Source of the DNA: Vreelandella sulfidaeris
GTDB lineage: Bacteria > Pseudomonadota > Gammaproteobacteria > Pseudomonadales > Halomonadaceae
Length of the DNA: 64,000 nucleotides
Reading direction: 5' to 3'
Assembly (NCBI GenBank): GCA_007182875.1
Contig: AP019514.1
Coordinates: forward strand, 1,612,001 to 1,676,000
Shown: positions 32,473 through 42,353 of the stretch, piece after piece
Layout of the letters: each line of letters starts with the position of its first letter
Position numbering within the stretch: position 1 is the first letter of the stretch
Position numbers and translations under genes: made by a program
The notes under the pieces: model-generated
The model's database searches: none
Told to the model about the DNA's origin: nothing
The model's input: only the letters and a program-made list of their open reading frames with translations

Positions 32473-33214
32473 ATGAGTCAAAACACACGGGAATCACTTT
32501 CGGTGTTAATGGATGGCGAAAGTGATGAGCTTGAGCTTCGCCGAGTGTTAAAGGCACTGCCTAATGATGACGATGCCGCAGATACTTGGCGCCGTTATCA
32601 CCTTGCGCGCAGCATGATGCAGCGTGAGCAGGGTGTCGATGTCAGTGTTGATCTTTCAGCTGGTATTATGGCCCGATTGCGTGAAGAACCTGCTCCGGTA
32701 ATGCAGGATGTCGACCATGTGGCTCACCGCGCGGGAGGTATTTCGTTTGCTCGTGGCGCAGGCGTTGCTGCCGCTGTCTCATTGATGGTGATCACAGGCG
32801 TACAGTTCTTTGGCAATAACTCATCGGTTAGCCAAAGTGGCGGTGAGATGGCAACAGCAGCGCAGGGGGTTAATGGAGCTAGCGTAAACGGGGCTAACCA
32901 AGTGCAACCCGTTAGTTTGGCGTCTCAACCCGCCGTGGCGTCGCGTGCTGATATGCCCATGTTTGAGCCTACACCGTTTAGGCTTAGTGGCCAGACGGGG
33001 CAAAGTGGCTTGATGAATATTAGCGAAGCCAGCTTCTCAGCGCAGCCCCCAAGGGGTTACCGCCTCTCAGGGTACGAACATTGATGTTGACCAGATTGGC
33101 TTGCTGCAATCCTACTTAGAACAGCATACCCAAAGTGCCGCTTATGGTAGTGGCGATAGCTGGATGCCGTTAATGCGTTCATCAGCGGTAACTGAGCCAT
33201 TAGGCCAACGCTAA
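32473..33214 (+). CDS. rseA: Anti-sigma-E factor RseA/MucA (one-base insertion)
   Basis: RseA is the inner-membrane anti-sigma factor that holds RpoE inactive until regulated proteolysis. The N-terminal cytoplasmic domain (MSQNTRESLSVLMDGE, DTWRRYHLARSMM) is characteristic. One membrane segment follows (about residues 95-115, GVAAAVSLMVITGVQFF), then a Gln/Ser/Ala-rich periplasmic part. An extra C near 33050 truncates it; removal restores TASQGTNIDVDQIG and a 246-residue protein ending PLGQR. GAGGGTG lies before the ATG. Confidence 0.92.
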
Positions 33215-33275
33215 GTCAAACCCTTATTAACGATCTGGTCAGGTGAGGTAGGGGAGTGCGCGGGATGGGTGTGCG

Positions 33276-33317
33276 CAAAAGGGTCTGTTCAAAAGGGTCT
33301 GTTCAAAAGGGTCTGTG
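33276..33317 (+). repeat. 14-bp tandem repeat, three copies, at the rseB start
   Basis: CAAAAGGGTCTGTT occurs at 33276-33289 and 33290-33303, and with one change (final G) at 33304-33317, then a partial CAAAAG. The third copy contains the GTG used as the rseB start. Copy-number change would alter spacing of the ribosome-binding site. Confidence 0.85.
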
Positions 33318-34361
33318 CAAAAGATAGTACCCAAGCACGCTAAGTGTGCATGGCTACTGGCGGTAATGATGGGGATTCTCTCATCGCAAGCGCATGCAGT
33401 GAGCACAGATGACCCAGAGGACAGGCAGAATGACAGCCGCACGACGGGTTATGAGTGTACAGAAGCTCCCCAGGCGACGCCCAGTAATGCAACGCAGTGG
33501 CTTGAGCGAGGCTTGTGGGCTAGCCATTGTTACGCCTTTCAGGCGAGAGCGGTTGCGATCGATGCTATTAACGTACGTACATTAGCGCTCTCTCACCGCA
33601 TTCGAGACGGTATTCGACAGCAAGTAGTGCAATATTTAGACGGTCCCTCCGTCAGTATCGAGCGCCGCTCGCCAGTGGGGCAGTTGGCGTGGACCCAAAG
33701 CCATAATGGTGAGTTGCCCTCTCCCGCGAGGTGGGCGGCACATTTAGAACAATTTTATACTGTTTCGCTTGAAGAGGATGCCCGGGTTGCAGGTCGCGAC
33801 GCCGTCAAGCTGATTTTGAGCCCCTTGATCAATGGCGTTTTTCTCATGAGTGGTGGCTAGACCGTGATACGGGTCTGCTACTTAAGCATGTGCTTATTGA
33901 TCAGCAGGCGCAAATCATTGAAACTTTCAAATTACCCAGCTTCAGTCGCCTCAAAAGTATAAGGGCCGTGTTTGGGTTGACTCGCCCCAGGTTATTCTTA
34001 ACACCCCTTGGCATACCACATGGCTACCCGATGGGTTTGTCGCTCAGCCGGTGACCTTCGCGGGCAATGACGTCCATAAGCGTGTTTATAGCGATGGCTT
34101 AACCACTGTCAGCCTCTTTGTTGAATCCCTTGAGTCTGCTGAAACCACCCTGCTGCAAGAAGGCGTACATCAGTTGGGCGTGTCTGCAGTGGCTGTTCAG
34201 CACTTGGTTACCCTGAAGGCCGTTGGCAATTAGTGGCTATTGGTGAGCTGCCGATAGCCACCCTGCAGCGAATTGTCCGCTCAATTACCTTTGACGTGGG
34301 TGATGAGACACAAACGCAGGAAAGTACCGACGACTATGAAGCACTTAAGCCTGAGCATTAG
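33315..34361 (+). CDS. rseB: Sigma-E regulatory protein RseB/MucB (at least three frame breaks)
   Basis: RseB binds the periplasmic part of RseA, protects it from DegS-type cleavage and senses lipoprotein or LPS signals. The GTG at 33315 gives a signal peptide (CAWLLAVMMGILSSQAHA), followed by the MucB/RseB domain: ATQWLERGLWASHCYAFQ, VVQYLDGPSVSIERR, and the C-terminal GNDVHKRVYSDGLTTVSLFV. Breaks: a missing C near 33822, a missing C near 33933 and one or more bases near 34190-34220. The reconstructed product is about 348 residues and ends EALKPEH. Confidence 0.88.
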
Positions 34362-34362
34362 T

Positions 34363-34393
34363 AGTAGTCATTCATGCCAGTAGTCATTCATGC
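34363..34393 (+). repeat. 16-bp tandem duplication at the rseC start
   Basis: AGTAGTCATTCATGC is repeated at 34363-34377 and 34379-34393 with one intervening C. The second copy contains the ATG at 34390, the first possible rseC start. Confidence 0.85.
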
Positions 34394-34860
34394 AAGGTAA
34401 GAGAAAAATGATGGCGTCTGCTTACTGTGCTTCTTTGCTTCGCGAAGGCATTATTGTCGACTATGCCCCTCGGCATCTTATTGTAGAGATTTCATCTCAA
34501 GAAAATTGTGAGCAGTGCGCTCAGGGTCGAGGGTGCGGGGTCGGATTGCTGGCGCGTCGTCGAAGCCAGCGCATTGCCGTAGCGTTACCCGTTAAAGCCC
34601 ACGGTATTGAAGAGTGTTATCCCCTCGGAAACCAAGTCACCATAAGCCTGCCTCGTGCTTCCGTCACGCTGCTGGCTTTTTTTTGTCTATGCGCTGCCGT
34701 TAATGCTCGCATTGCTGCTATCCGGCATAGCTTCATTCGTTAGTTCCATGATTTGGCTAGCGCCGCTGGTTTTTTCATTGCCTTGGGTGGCGGTGCTCTC
34801 GGTGTGAAATGTCTTTTGCACGGGCGAAGGGAACGCTTTCGCCCGCGCTTGGTCAGTTAG
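34390..34860 (+). CDS. rseC: SoxR-reducing/sigma-E modulator RseC/MucC family protein (two frame breaks)
   Basis: RseC-family proteins are inner-membrane proteins with an N-terminal cysteine cluster; in E. coli RseC is tied to SoxR reduction and to sigma-E. Here CEQCAQGRGCGVGLL carries four cysteines, and two membrane segments follow (VTLLAFFVYALPLMLALLLSG, then SMIWLAPLVFFIALGGGALG, each after repair). An extra T near 34684 and a missing T near 34773 break the frame. The product is about 156 residues. Starts at 34390, 34408 and 34411 are in frame; AAGG at 34394-34397 favours the later two. Confidence 0.85.
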
Positions 34861-34942
34861 TTCGTCAATTTAGATCTCCGGAATCACAGTGTGAGTTGTT
34901 GATCTGCCTTTGATTAATATTACCTTAAGTAGGAGCTCCTGG

Positions 34943-36364
34943 ATGAAGCGCTTGATTCTCCCTTCCACGCTATGGGTCTGTGTGATGGCGTTGCTAACCT
35001 TCGGTCAAGCAGCCAATGCACAGGGTTTACCTGATTTTACCGAGTTGGTTGAAGAAGCCGCCCCTGGGGTGGTTAATATTTCTACCAGCAGGACCGTGCA
35101 AAGAACCAGTACACCTGGGTTTGGTGGTCAGGAAATTCCCGAAATTTTCCGTGATTTTTTTGGAGATAACTTCGGGGACCGTTTTCCCGCACCGCCCGGC
35201 AACGGGCAAGGACGTTCTGAAGAACGTCAGTCGTTAGGCTCGGGTTTCGTCATCAGTGAAGACGGCTACGTAATGACGAACGCGCACGTCGTGCAGGATG
35301 CCGATGAAATACTGGTACGTCTCAACGATCGTCGCGAACTGAATGCTGAGGTGATTGGCAGCGATCCACAAACCGACGTGGCGCTACTAAAAATCGATGC
35401 AAGTGACCTGCCCACGCTTACCCTGGGAGACTCTGATGAGCTCAAAGTAGGTGAATGGGTCGCTGCGATTGGCTCACCTTTTGGTTTTGATCACTCTGTC
35501 ACTGCGGGGATTGTCAGTGCGATTAACCGTACGTTGCCGCGCGATGCCTATGTGCCGTTTATTCAAACAGATGTAGCGATCAATCCCGGCAACTCCGGTG
35601 GTCCGCTGTTTAACTTAGACGGTGAAGTGGTGGGTATTAACTCGCAAATCTTCACTCGTAGCGGTGGCTTTATGGGCGTTTCATTTGCTATCCCTATCAA
35701 CGTTGCCATGGATGTTGCTGAGCAATTACGTGAAGATGGCCGAGTTAACCGTGGCTGGCTTGGTGTCATGATTCAGCCCGTGTCTCAGGACTTGGCAGAA
35801 TCTTTCGGCATGGAAAGTGCCGTTGGTGCATTGATTGCAGATCTTGATCCCGAAGGCCCAGCGGCTCAGGGCGGTCTCCAGGCGGGTGATGTTATCCTTG
35901 AGGTTAATGGTGAAGAGGTTGAGCGCTCAAGTTCGCTGCCGCGTCTGATTGGCAAGGGCGCGCCCGGTAGCGAGGTGGAACTTACCGTAATGCGAGACGG
36001 TGAAGAGCTGACAGAATCAGTCGAGTTGGGCAGTTGGCCCGATGCCGAGCAGCAGGTTGAACAATCCGGCGGCAATAACCAAGCGCAATCACCGCTTGGC
36101 ATGGTAGTCGCTGAAATTGATGACGCAATGCGTGAGCAACTGAATGTTCAGGGCGGTGTGGTCGTTCGCCAGGTTGAGTCTGACAGCGTGGCTGCCAATG
36201 CGGGGATTCGTTCAGGCGATGTGGTGGTTAGCATCGATCATCGCAGCGTCTCCTCTTCTGAGGAATTGGTAGATATCGTCGACGAGTTGCCAACTGACCG
36301 TGCCATTCCTGTCCGGTTATTCCGCGATGGACATTCACTGTTTGTAGCGCTACGTCTGGAATGA
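34943..36364 (+). CDS. mucD: Periplasmic serine endoprotease MucD/DegP
   Basis: MucD is a HtrA/DegP-type periplasmic protease and chaperone that clears misfolded envelope proteins and restrains the sigma-E response. The start at 34943, with AGGAG upstream, gives a signal peptide ending near GQAANAQG. The trypsin-like domain has the triad in MTNAHVV (His), DVALLKI (Asp) and NPGNSGGPLFN (Ser). Two PDZ domains follow (VNRGWLGVMIQPVSQDL, then GVVVRQVESDSVAANAG). The 473-residue frame is intact, in contrast to most neighbours. A GC-rich hairpin lies just downstream. Confidence 0.96.
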   Translation: MKRLILPSTLWVCVMALLTFGQAANAQGLPDFTELVEEAAPGVVNISTSRTVQRTSTPGFGGQEIPEIFRDFFGDNFGDRFPAPPGNGQGRSEERQSLGSGFVISEDGYVMTNAHVVQDADEILVRLNDRRELNAEVIGSDPQTDVALLKIDASDLPTLTLGDSDELKVGEWVAAIGSPFGFDHSVTAGIVSAINRTLPRDAYVPFIQTDVAINPGNSGGPLFNLDGEVVGINSQIFTRSGGFMGVSFAIPINVAMDVAEQLREDGRVNRGWLGVMIQPVSQDLAESFGMESAVGALIADLDPEGPAAQGGLQAGDVILEVNGEEVERSSSLPRLIGKGAPGSEVELTVMRDGEELTESVELGSWPDAEQQVEQSGGNNQAQSPLGMVVAEIDDAMREQLNVQGGVVVRQVESDSVAANAGIRSGDVVVSIDHRSVSSSEELVDIVDELPTDRAIPVRLFRDGHSLFVALRLE

Positions 36365-36397
36365 CACGTTTTAAATAACATTGCTATTTACGCTCCT

Positions 36398-36420
36398 GGT
36401 CCGGCGGTTGTCGCCGGACC
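36398..36420 (+). terminator. GC-rich hairpin after mucD
   Basis: A perfect 9 bp stem (GGTCCGGCG with CGCCGGACC) and 5-base loop lies 33 bp after the mucD stop. It has no clear T run, so it may stabilise the mRNA end or act as a weak terminator. Confidence 0.5.
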
Positions 36421-36504
36421 ACGGTTGTTAGCCAGCGCTCATCGTATTGGCGGCTCAACTAACCGCGCCTTGTTCCCCCACCCTCGCTTTCCTGCCTCTT
36501 TTAA

Positions 36505-37002
36505 TCAGTCCTCAGGCTTCTTCTTACTTTCATCTCTACGAACCTTTTTCTCAGCATGGCTCTCTAAAATTTCTTGCTCGAACCGACCTAAAACCACCAT
36601 GATGATCAATCCTATGATGGTGACCATGCCAGCCAATGGAAATTGTTGGTACCTGCGGCAACGCCGATGGCGCCCGCCAGCCAGATCGAAGCGCCTGTCG
36701 TAATCCCTTGAATGTGAGCGCCGCTGCGAATAATACTGCCAGCGCCCAGAAACCCAATACCTCCAACCACACCCTCAACAACGCGATTTGGATCAATACT
36801 TGCCGCGCGTCCCCCTTCATCGCTGCCAAACAAAACACTCAAGCCAACAATGATGAAAGCGGATGAGCCCAGTGATACCAACATATGAGAGCGGAGACCC
36901 GCCGGTTTGCCGCGAAGCTCGCTCCAAGCCAAGGCACAGTGCCAGGCCGGTGGCAACCAATAGGCGGGTGAGCATATCTAGTATGGGAATTTCAGTCTCC
37001 AT
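36505..37002 (-). CDS. MgtC/SapB family membrane protein (at least two frame breaks)
   Basis: MgtC-family proteins are small inner-membrane proteins; MgtC itself modulates F1Fo-ATPase and helps growth in low magnesium. The start at 37002 gives METEIPILDMLTRLLVATGL, followed by LGLERELRGKPAGLRSHML (after repair near 36915), SLGSSAFIIVGLSVLFG and VVGGIGFLGAGSIIRSG, the family signature. A second break near 36645 separates the last segment (MVTIIGLIIMVVLGRFEQE) and a Lys-rich tail. The product is about 165 residues. It lacks the long C-terminal domain of MgtC proper, so it is closer to SapB/YhiD. Confidence 0.85.
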
Positions 37003-37305
37003 GTCGCTCCTTTCCTTACTTGTTTTTATCCTGTTCTGATCTTATCCGTTAGCATACTTAGCATAGATACAAACCTATGCAATGAAATAGACGAAACTGG
37101 CTTGCTTTATGCGTACATAGACCTGGAAGAAAGCGGGGTGCAGGCGGTTAGCAAGTGAGTGGAGAGTAGTTATTTTTTACATTTTTTGATGAACATAGCA
37201 CCGGCACCCCGCTAACGGTACAATGTCATCAAATTTCGACTGCGCAACTCATCATCTTATTTTTAATTGTACAACGTTGCGGACACACCCGGATTAAAAC
37301 GGCAA
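37003..37305. other. Divergent mgtC-like/lepA gap with a long-range inverted repeat
   Basis: No gene is seen in these 303 bases. AGCGGGGTGC at 37132-37141 is exactly complementary to GCACCCCGCT at 37204-37213, 62 bases apart. This could fold the lepA leader or be two operator halves. I see no convincing promoter. Confidence 0.4.
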
Positions 37306-39119
37306 ATGACCCAAGAAAACGATAGCAAGATCAAGCACATCAGAAATTTCTCTATCATCGCCCATATTGATCACGGTAAATCGACGCTCTCTGATCGTCT
37401 GATCCAGACCTGTGATGGGTTGACTGCGCGTGAGCTTAAAGAGCAAGTGCTCGATTCAATGGACATCGAACGCGAACGCGGCATCACTATCAAAGCGCAG
37501 TCGGTTACGTTGGACTATACCGCTGCCGACGGTCAGGTTTATCAGCTGAACTTTATCGATACACCGGGCCATGTTGACTTCTCTTACGAAGTTTCACGCT
37601 CGCTCTACGCCTGTGAAGGGGCGCTGTTGGTCGTCGATGCAGCGCAAGGAGTCGAGGCGCAGTCGGTTGCCAACTGCTATACCGCGATTGAACAGGGGCT
37701 TGAGGTACTACCTGTACTGAACAAAATCGATTTGCCTCAAGCCGACCCCGACCGAGTGGCCCAAGAAATCGAAGAGATCATTGGTTTGGATGCTACCGAT
37801 GCCTGCCAAGTCTCGGCTAAAAGCGGGATCGGTATTGATGCGTTGCTTGAACGCTTAGTACGTGATATTCCGCCGCCGAAAGGCAACCCGGATGCACCCT
37901 TGCAAGCGCTAATTATCGACTCCTGGTTTGATAACTATCTTGGCGTGGTCTCATTGGTACGTTTATTTGATGGCACGCTGCGCAAAGGCGATAAAATTCG
38001 CATTAAATCGACGGGGCGCGACTGGGGTGCGACGGAAGTCGGTATCTTTACGCCGCTACGTAAGCAAACTGATATTCTGCGCGCTGGCGAAGTCGGCTTC
38101 ATAGTCGCCGGTATCAAAGAAATTCACGGTGCGCCGGTGGGCGATACGATTACCCACACCAAAACACCTGATGTAGAACGTTTGCCGGGTTTCCAAAAGT
38201 GAAGCCGCAGGTCTATGCCGGGATGTTTCCGGTCAGTGCCGACGATTATGAAGATTTTCGTGATGCGCTTGAGAAGCTTGCGCTCAATGATGCCCTCGCT
38301 TGCGTATGAGCCCGAGAACTCCGATGCACTAGGCTTCGGTTTCCGCGTGGGCTTTCTGGGCACGCTGCACATGGAGATTGTTCAGGAGCGCCTGGAGCGT
38401 GAGTATGATATTGACCTGCTCACCACTGCGCCGACGGTTGTCTATGAACTCGCGATGAAAAATGGCGACGTACAATACGTCTCCAATCCTTCCAAACTGC
38501 CCGACATGGCCGACGTGGACGAAATGCGTGAGCCTGTGGTGCGTGCCAGCATCCTGGTTCCCCAAGAGTACGTGGGTAACGTGATTACCGAGTGCGAGCA
38601 ACGTCGTGGTACACAGCTGGATATGCAGTTCTTAGGTAACCAAATTCAGCTGGCTTACGAACTGCCTATGTCAGAAGTGGTCATGGATTTCTTTGATCGT
38701 CTGAAATCGATCTCGAAGGGGTATGCGTCGCTTGAATACAACTTCGAACGCTTTGAAGAAGCCAAGTTGGTGCGTCTTGATGTGCTTATTAATGGCGATA
38801 AAGTCGATGCGTTAGCGGTGATTATTCACCGTGATCACGCCCACCAGCGTGGCCGTTTGCTAGTGGAAAAATGAAAGAGCTGATTCCACGGCAAATGTTT
38901 GACGTCGCGATACAGGCCGCCATCGGTGGTCAAGTAGTGGCGCGCTCAACGGTGAAGGCACTGCGTAAAAACGTCACGGCTAAGTGTTATGGCGGCGATG
39001 TTAGCCGTAAAAAGAAACTGCTCGAGAAACAGAAAGCGGGTAAGAAACGCATGAAACAAGTAGGGCGTGTGGAAATTCCCCAGGATGCCTTCCTTGCTGT
39101 GCTCAAGGTTAACGACTAG
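37306..39119 (+). CDS. lepA: Elongation factor 4 (three frame breaks)
   Basis: LepA (EF4) is a ribosome-dependent GTPase that affects translation initiation and back-translocation. G1 is [15 protein letters not shown]2 region [12 protein letters not shown]3 [17 protein letters not shown]4 VLNKIDLP. The LepA-specific C-terminal domain shows RHKIDKRG-family sequence [19 protein letters not shown] and [18 protein letters not shown] missing A near 38199, an extra C near 38295 and a missing A near 38870 break the frame. The start at 37306 is chosen by alignment with the family; the ribosome-binding site is weak. The product is about 604 residues and lepB follows after 15 bp. Confidence 0.94.
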
Positions 39120-39134
39120 GAAAGAACGCCACTC

Positions 39135-39937
39135 ATGGATTTTTCATTACTGCTGGTACTTGCCGTTGCGCTCTCGGGCGTTGTTTACCTGTTGGACGTG
39201 TTGTTATTAAAGCCCAAGCGCCGCCAGCGTTTTGCTACAGCGGAGGCCAATACCCAGGAAGGGCTGGATCCAGCAACGAGCGAAAAGCTGCTTAAAGAGC
39301 CTTGGCCAGTTGATTACGCCCGTTCGTTTTTCCGGTGCTACTGATAGTACTTATAGTACGTAGCTTTATCATTGAGCCTTTTCAGATTCCCTCGGGCTCA
39401 ATGCGACCGACGCTTGAAGTAGGTGATTTTATCCTGGTCAACAAGTTTGCCTATGGGCTGCGGTTGCCGGTGGTAAACACCCGCTTTATCGAAATAGATG
39501 ACCCCGAGCGTGGCGACGTAATGGTGTTTCGTTTTCCTGATGAACCCTCGGTGAATTTCATCAAGCGAGTGGTTGGTGTGCCGGGAGACCGTATCCGTTA
39601 TGAAGGCAAGCAGCTTTACCTCAATGGTGAACCGGTCGCCAAACAACTGATCGAAGAAGGGCCTGACGCTTCGCCCGAGCAGTTATTATTAGAAGAGCAG
39701 TTGGGTGATGCCGAACATTTTATTTACAACAATCCACGAGACCCTGGACCGCAAATGCGTGAAGTGCAAGTCCCAGAAGGGCACTACTTTATGATGGGCG
39801 ATAATCGCGATCACTCCAATGACAGCCGTTACTGGGGCTTTGTCCCGGAAGAGAATATTGTCGGACGTGCCTTTGGTGTGTGGATGCATTGGGATGGCGG
39901 GTTACCAAGTTTCACCAGCGTGCGACGCATTGAATGA
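39135..39937 (+). CDS. lepB: Signal peptidase I (one-base deletion)
   Basis: LepB removes signal peptides from exported proteins at the inner membrane. There are two N-terminal membrane segments (LLLVLAVALSGVVYLLDVLL and, after repair, FFPVLLIVLIVRSFII). The catalytic serine is in QIPSGSMRPTLEVGD and the catalytic lysine in NFIKRVVGVPGDRI; MMGDNRDHSNDSRYWG is the conserved box E. One C is missing near 39333. The product is 267 residues. It is in the usual lepA-lepB-rnc-era-recO order. Confidence 0.95.
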
Positions 39938-40004
39938 AGTGCCTGCTTACGTTGTGTTTAGTCAGTTATGTCACTTTAGTTAACGTCAATGACGTAGGAG
40001 AGCT

Positions 40005-40693
40005 GTGAGTAATTCCTTGAACGCTTTTTGCCGACGAATCGGCCATACCTTTGGCGACGCTACGCTATTGGAATTGGCCTTGACCCACCGCAGCTTCGGT
40101 GGTCGTAACAATGAGCGCCTGGAATTCCTGGGTGACTCCATTGTCAACTTTGTGATCGCCGAAGCCTTGTTCCAGCGTTTTCCCCAGGCGCGAGAAGGAC
40201 AGCTCTCGCCTGCGCGCGAGGTTGGTGAAAGGCCAAACCTTGGCAGAACTGGCCCGGGAAATGGAATTCGGTGAGTGCTTACGGCTTGGTTCTGGCGAGA
40301 TGAAAAGCGGTGGGCATCGCCGTGAATCGATCTTGGCGGATGCGGTTGAAGCCATCATCGGTGCTATCTATCTAGATGCTGGTATGGATGTCGTGCGCGA
40401 CCGGGTATTGGATTGGTACTTCGAGCGGCTGGGGAATATCTCTCACAAGATACCCAAAAGGATCCAAAAACGCGGTTACAAGAGTTTTTGCAATCGCGCC
40501 AAGCCGCATTGCCGCGGTATGAAGTTGTCTGCGTGAAGGGCGAGGCGCATGCCCAGACCTTTACCGTGGAGTGCTACATTGACCTCTTGGTTGAGCATAC
40601 CACTGGTAAGGGCCTAGCCGACGCCATGCTGAACAGCAAGCGGCAGAAGAAGCATTGTCGTATCTCGAAAAAAGCCCCGGAGAAAAATCATGA
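40005..40693 (+). CDS. rnc: Ribonuclease III (three frame breaks)
   Basis: RNase III cuts double-stranded RNA, including rRNA precursors. GTG at 40005 follows TAGGAG. The signature [20 protein letters not shown] carries catalytic acidic residues, and [18 protein letters not shown] the second acidic cluster. The double-stranded RNA-binding domain begins near [18 protein letters not shown]. Breaks lie near 40213, 40458 and 40620. After repair the product is about 229 residues, ending in a stop that overlaps the era start by 4 bp (ATGA). Confidence 0.92.
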
Positions 40694-41591
40694 GCCAAAC
40701 TTGCGGCTTCGTTGCCATTGTCGGCCGTCCCAACGTGGGCAAATCGACCCTCATGAACCGTATTTTGGGGCAGAAGATCTCCATCACCTCACGGCGTCCC
40801 CAAACCACGCGCCACCAGGTAATGGGGATTAAAACGGAGGATGAGACCCAGTTCATCTATGTCGATACGCCGGGCATGCACATCATGTCCAAGGATCGTA
40901 ATAAAGCCATTAACCGCTTTATGAACCAAGCGGCTACTCAGGCACTGCGCGACGTAGATTGCGTGGTGTTTATCATTGACCGCACTCGCTGGACCGAAGA
41001 AGACCAGGCAGTATTGAAACGCCTGGAACACGTCAAAGCGCCGGTCATTCTGGCGGTTAATAAAGTCGACCGCCTGGGCGAAAAAGGTGATTTGTTGCCG
41101 TGGCTGGCCGAGGTAGGTGCCCGTCGCGATTTTGCCGCCATCGTGCCTATTTCTGCCAAGCATGGTACTCAGGTAGATACGCTTGAAGAGGAGGTGGCCA
41201 AACATCTTCCCGAAAGCGTTCACTTCTTCCCTGAAGATCAGATCACTGATAAAAGCTTGCGCTTTATGGCCGCGGAACTAGTGCGTGAAAAGGTGATGCG
41301 CCAGTTGGGCGATGAACTGCCTTACCAGATGACCGTTGAGATTGAAGAATTCCGCGAGACAGAGCGGGTGACGCATATCAGCGCGCTCATCCCTTGTCGA
41401 GCGACAGGGGCAGAAAGTTATTTTGATTGGTGAAAACGGCGATCGACTCAAGAGCATTGGTCGTGAAGCGCGTCTGGATATGGAGCGTGCGCTGGGTACC
41501 AAAGTGATGCTCAATTTGTGGGTGAAAGTGAAGCGTGGCTGGTCGGATGACGAGCGCGCACTGAAAAGCTTTGGGTTACGATCTCGATTGA
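40690..41591 (+). CDS. era: GTPase Era (two frame breaks)
   Basis: Era is an essential GTPase that assists 16S rRNA maturation and 30S assembly. G1 is [15 protein letters not shown]3 YVDTPGMH, G4 LAVNKVDR, and the KH domain includes [18 protein letters not shown] and [15 protein letters not shown]. An extra C near 41397 breaks the frame. A second extra T near 41573 hides the true end: removing it gives LKSLGYDLD and a stop at 41589-41591, the family's normal C-terminus. The product is 299 residues. Confidence 0.93.
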
Positions 41592-41599
41592 GTGTAGCA

Positions 41600-42296
41600 A
41601 TGTCGCCAGAGCCGGCTTTTTTACTCCACCGTCGGCCATACCGTGAAACCAGTGCACTGGTAGATTTGTTAACCCTTAATAACGGCAGAGTGCGCGCTGT
41701 CGCCCACGGTGGTCAGCGGCCCGGTTCAAAATCGCGCCAACGTTTGCAGCCTTTTACTCCGCTTTTCGTGACGTGGCAGGGCAGCCGTGAGCTAAAGCGG
41801 CTCACGCTGATGGAGTCACGCGGTCAGACGGCATTGCTGGCGGGTGAAGGTTTATTATGCGGGCTTTACGCTAACGAAATTGCCACACGGCTATTGCCGC
41901 TCGAACTGCCTGCAGCCGATGTGTTCGCGTTTTATACGGCGTTACTGGAAGCCTTACCAGCCCCTGCGGAAAGGGGCGTTGGCATTGCGTCGCTATGAGT
42001 GGGCGCTGCTAGAGGCGCTTGAGGCCACGCCGCAGTTTACGACACCAGAGGGTAGCGTTTTGGATCCTCAGCTCCGCTACCGCTTTGACGCCGCCAGCCG
42101 GGCATTTATAGCCGCCGAGCGCGGGCTCGATGGAAGAACGCTACGCTACATTGAGCAGGGTGATTGGCAGCATGAAGGGCTTGCCAATGCGTTAAAAGCG
42201 GTAATGCGCGCCGCGCTGGCGCCACATCTGGGTTCCACTGTTTTACGCTCGCGGGAGCTAATGCTCGACTTAGCTCGGCGTCGTCATCGCCCATAA
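41600..42296 (+). CDS. recO: DNA repair protein RecO (one-base insertion)
   Basis: RecO loads RecA on single-stranded DNA coated by SSB, within the RecFOR pathway. The start at 41600 gives [20 protein letters not shown], the typical OB-fold N-terminus, and [19 protein letters not shown] follows. A break near 41970 divides the C-terminal helical half ([14 protein letters not shown]). The product is about 231 residues. As assembled it is in frame with the tail of era, but this is caused by an indel (see era). Confidence 0.9.
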
Positions 42297-42298
42297 AC

Positions 42299-42314
42299 GG
42301 ATACTCGGATACTC
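42299..42314 (+). repeat. 8-bp tandem duplication between recO and pdxJ
   Basis: GGATACTC is present twice in a row just after the recO stop. Confidence 0.5.
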
Positions 42315-42353
42315 ATATCCCTAACCTTTTTTCTTTATTGCATTGGAGGCACC

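Noticed and set aside
40690..41998. Apparent in-frame Era-RecO fusion protein
   Set aside because: Removing one T near 41573 restores the normal Era ending LKSLGYDLD with a stop at 41589-41591, 8 bp before the usual RecO start. The fusion is best explained by an indel.
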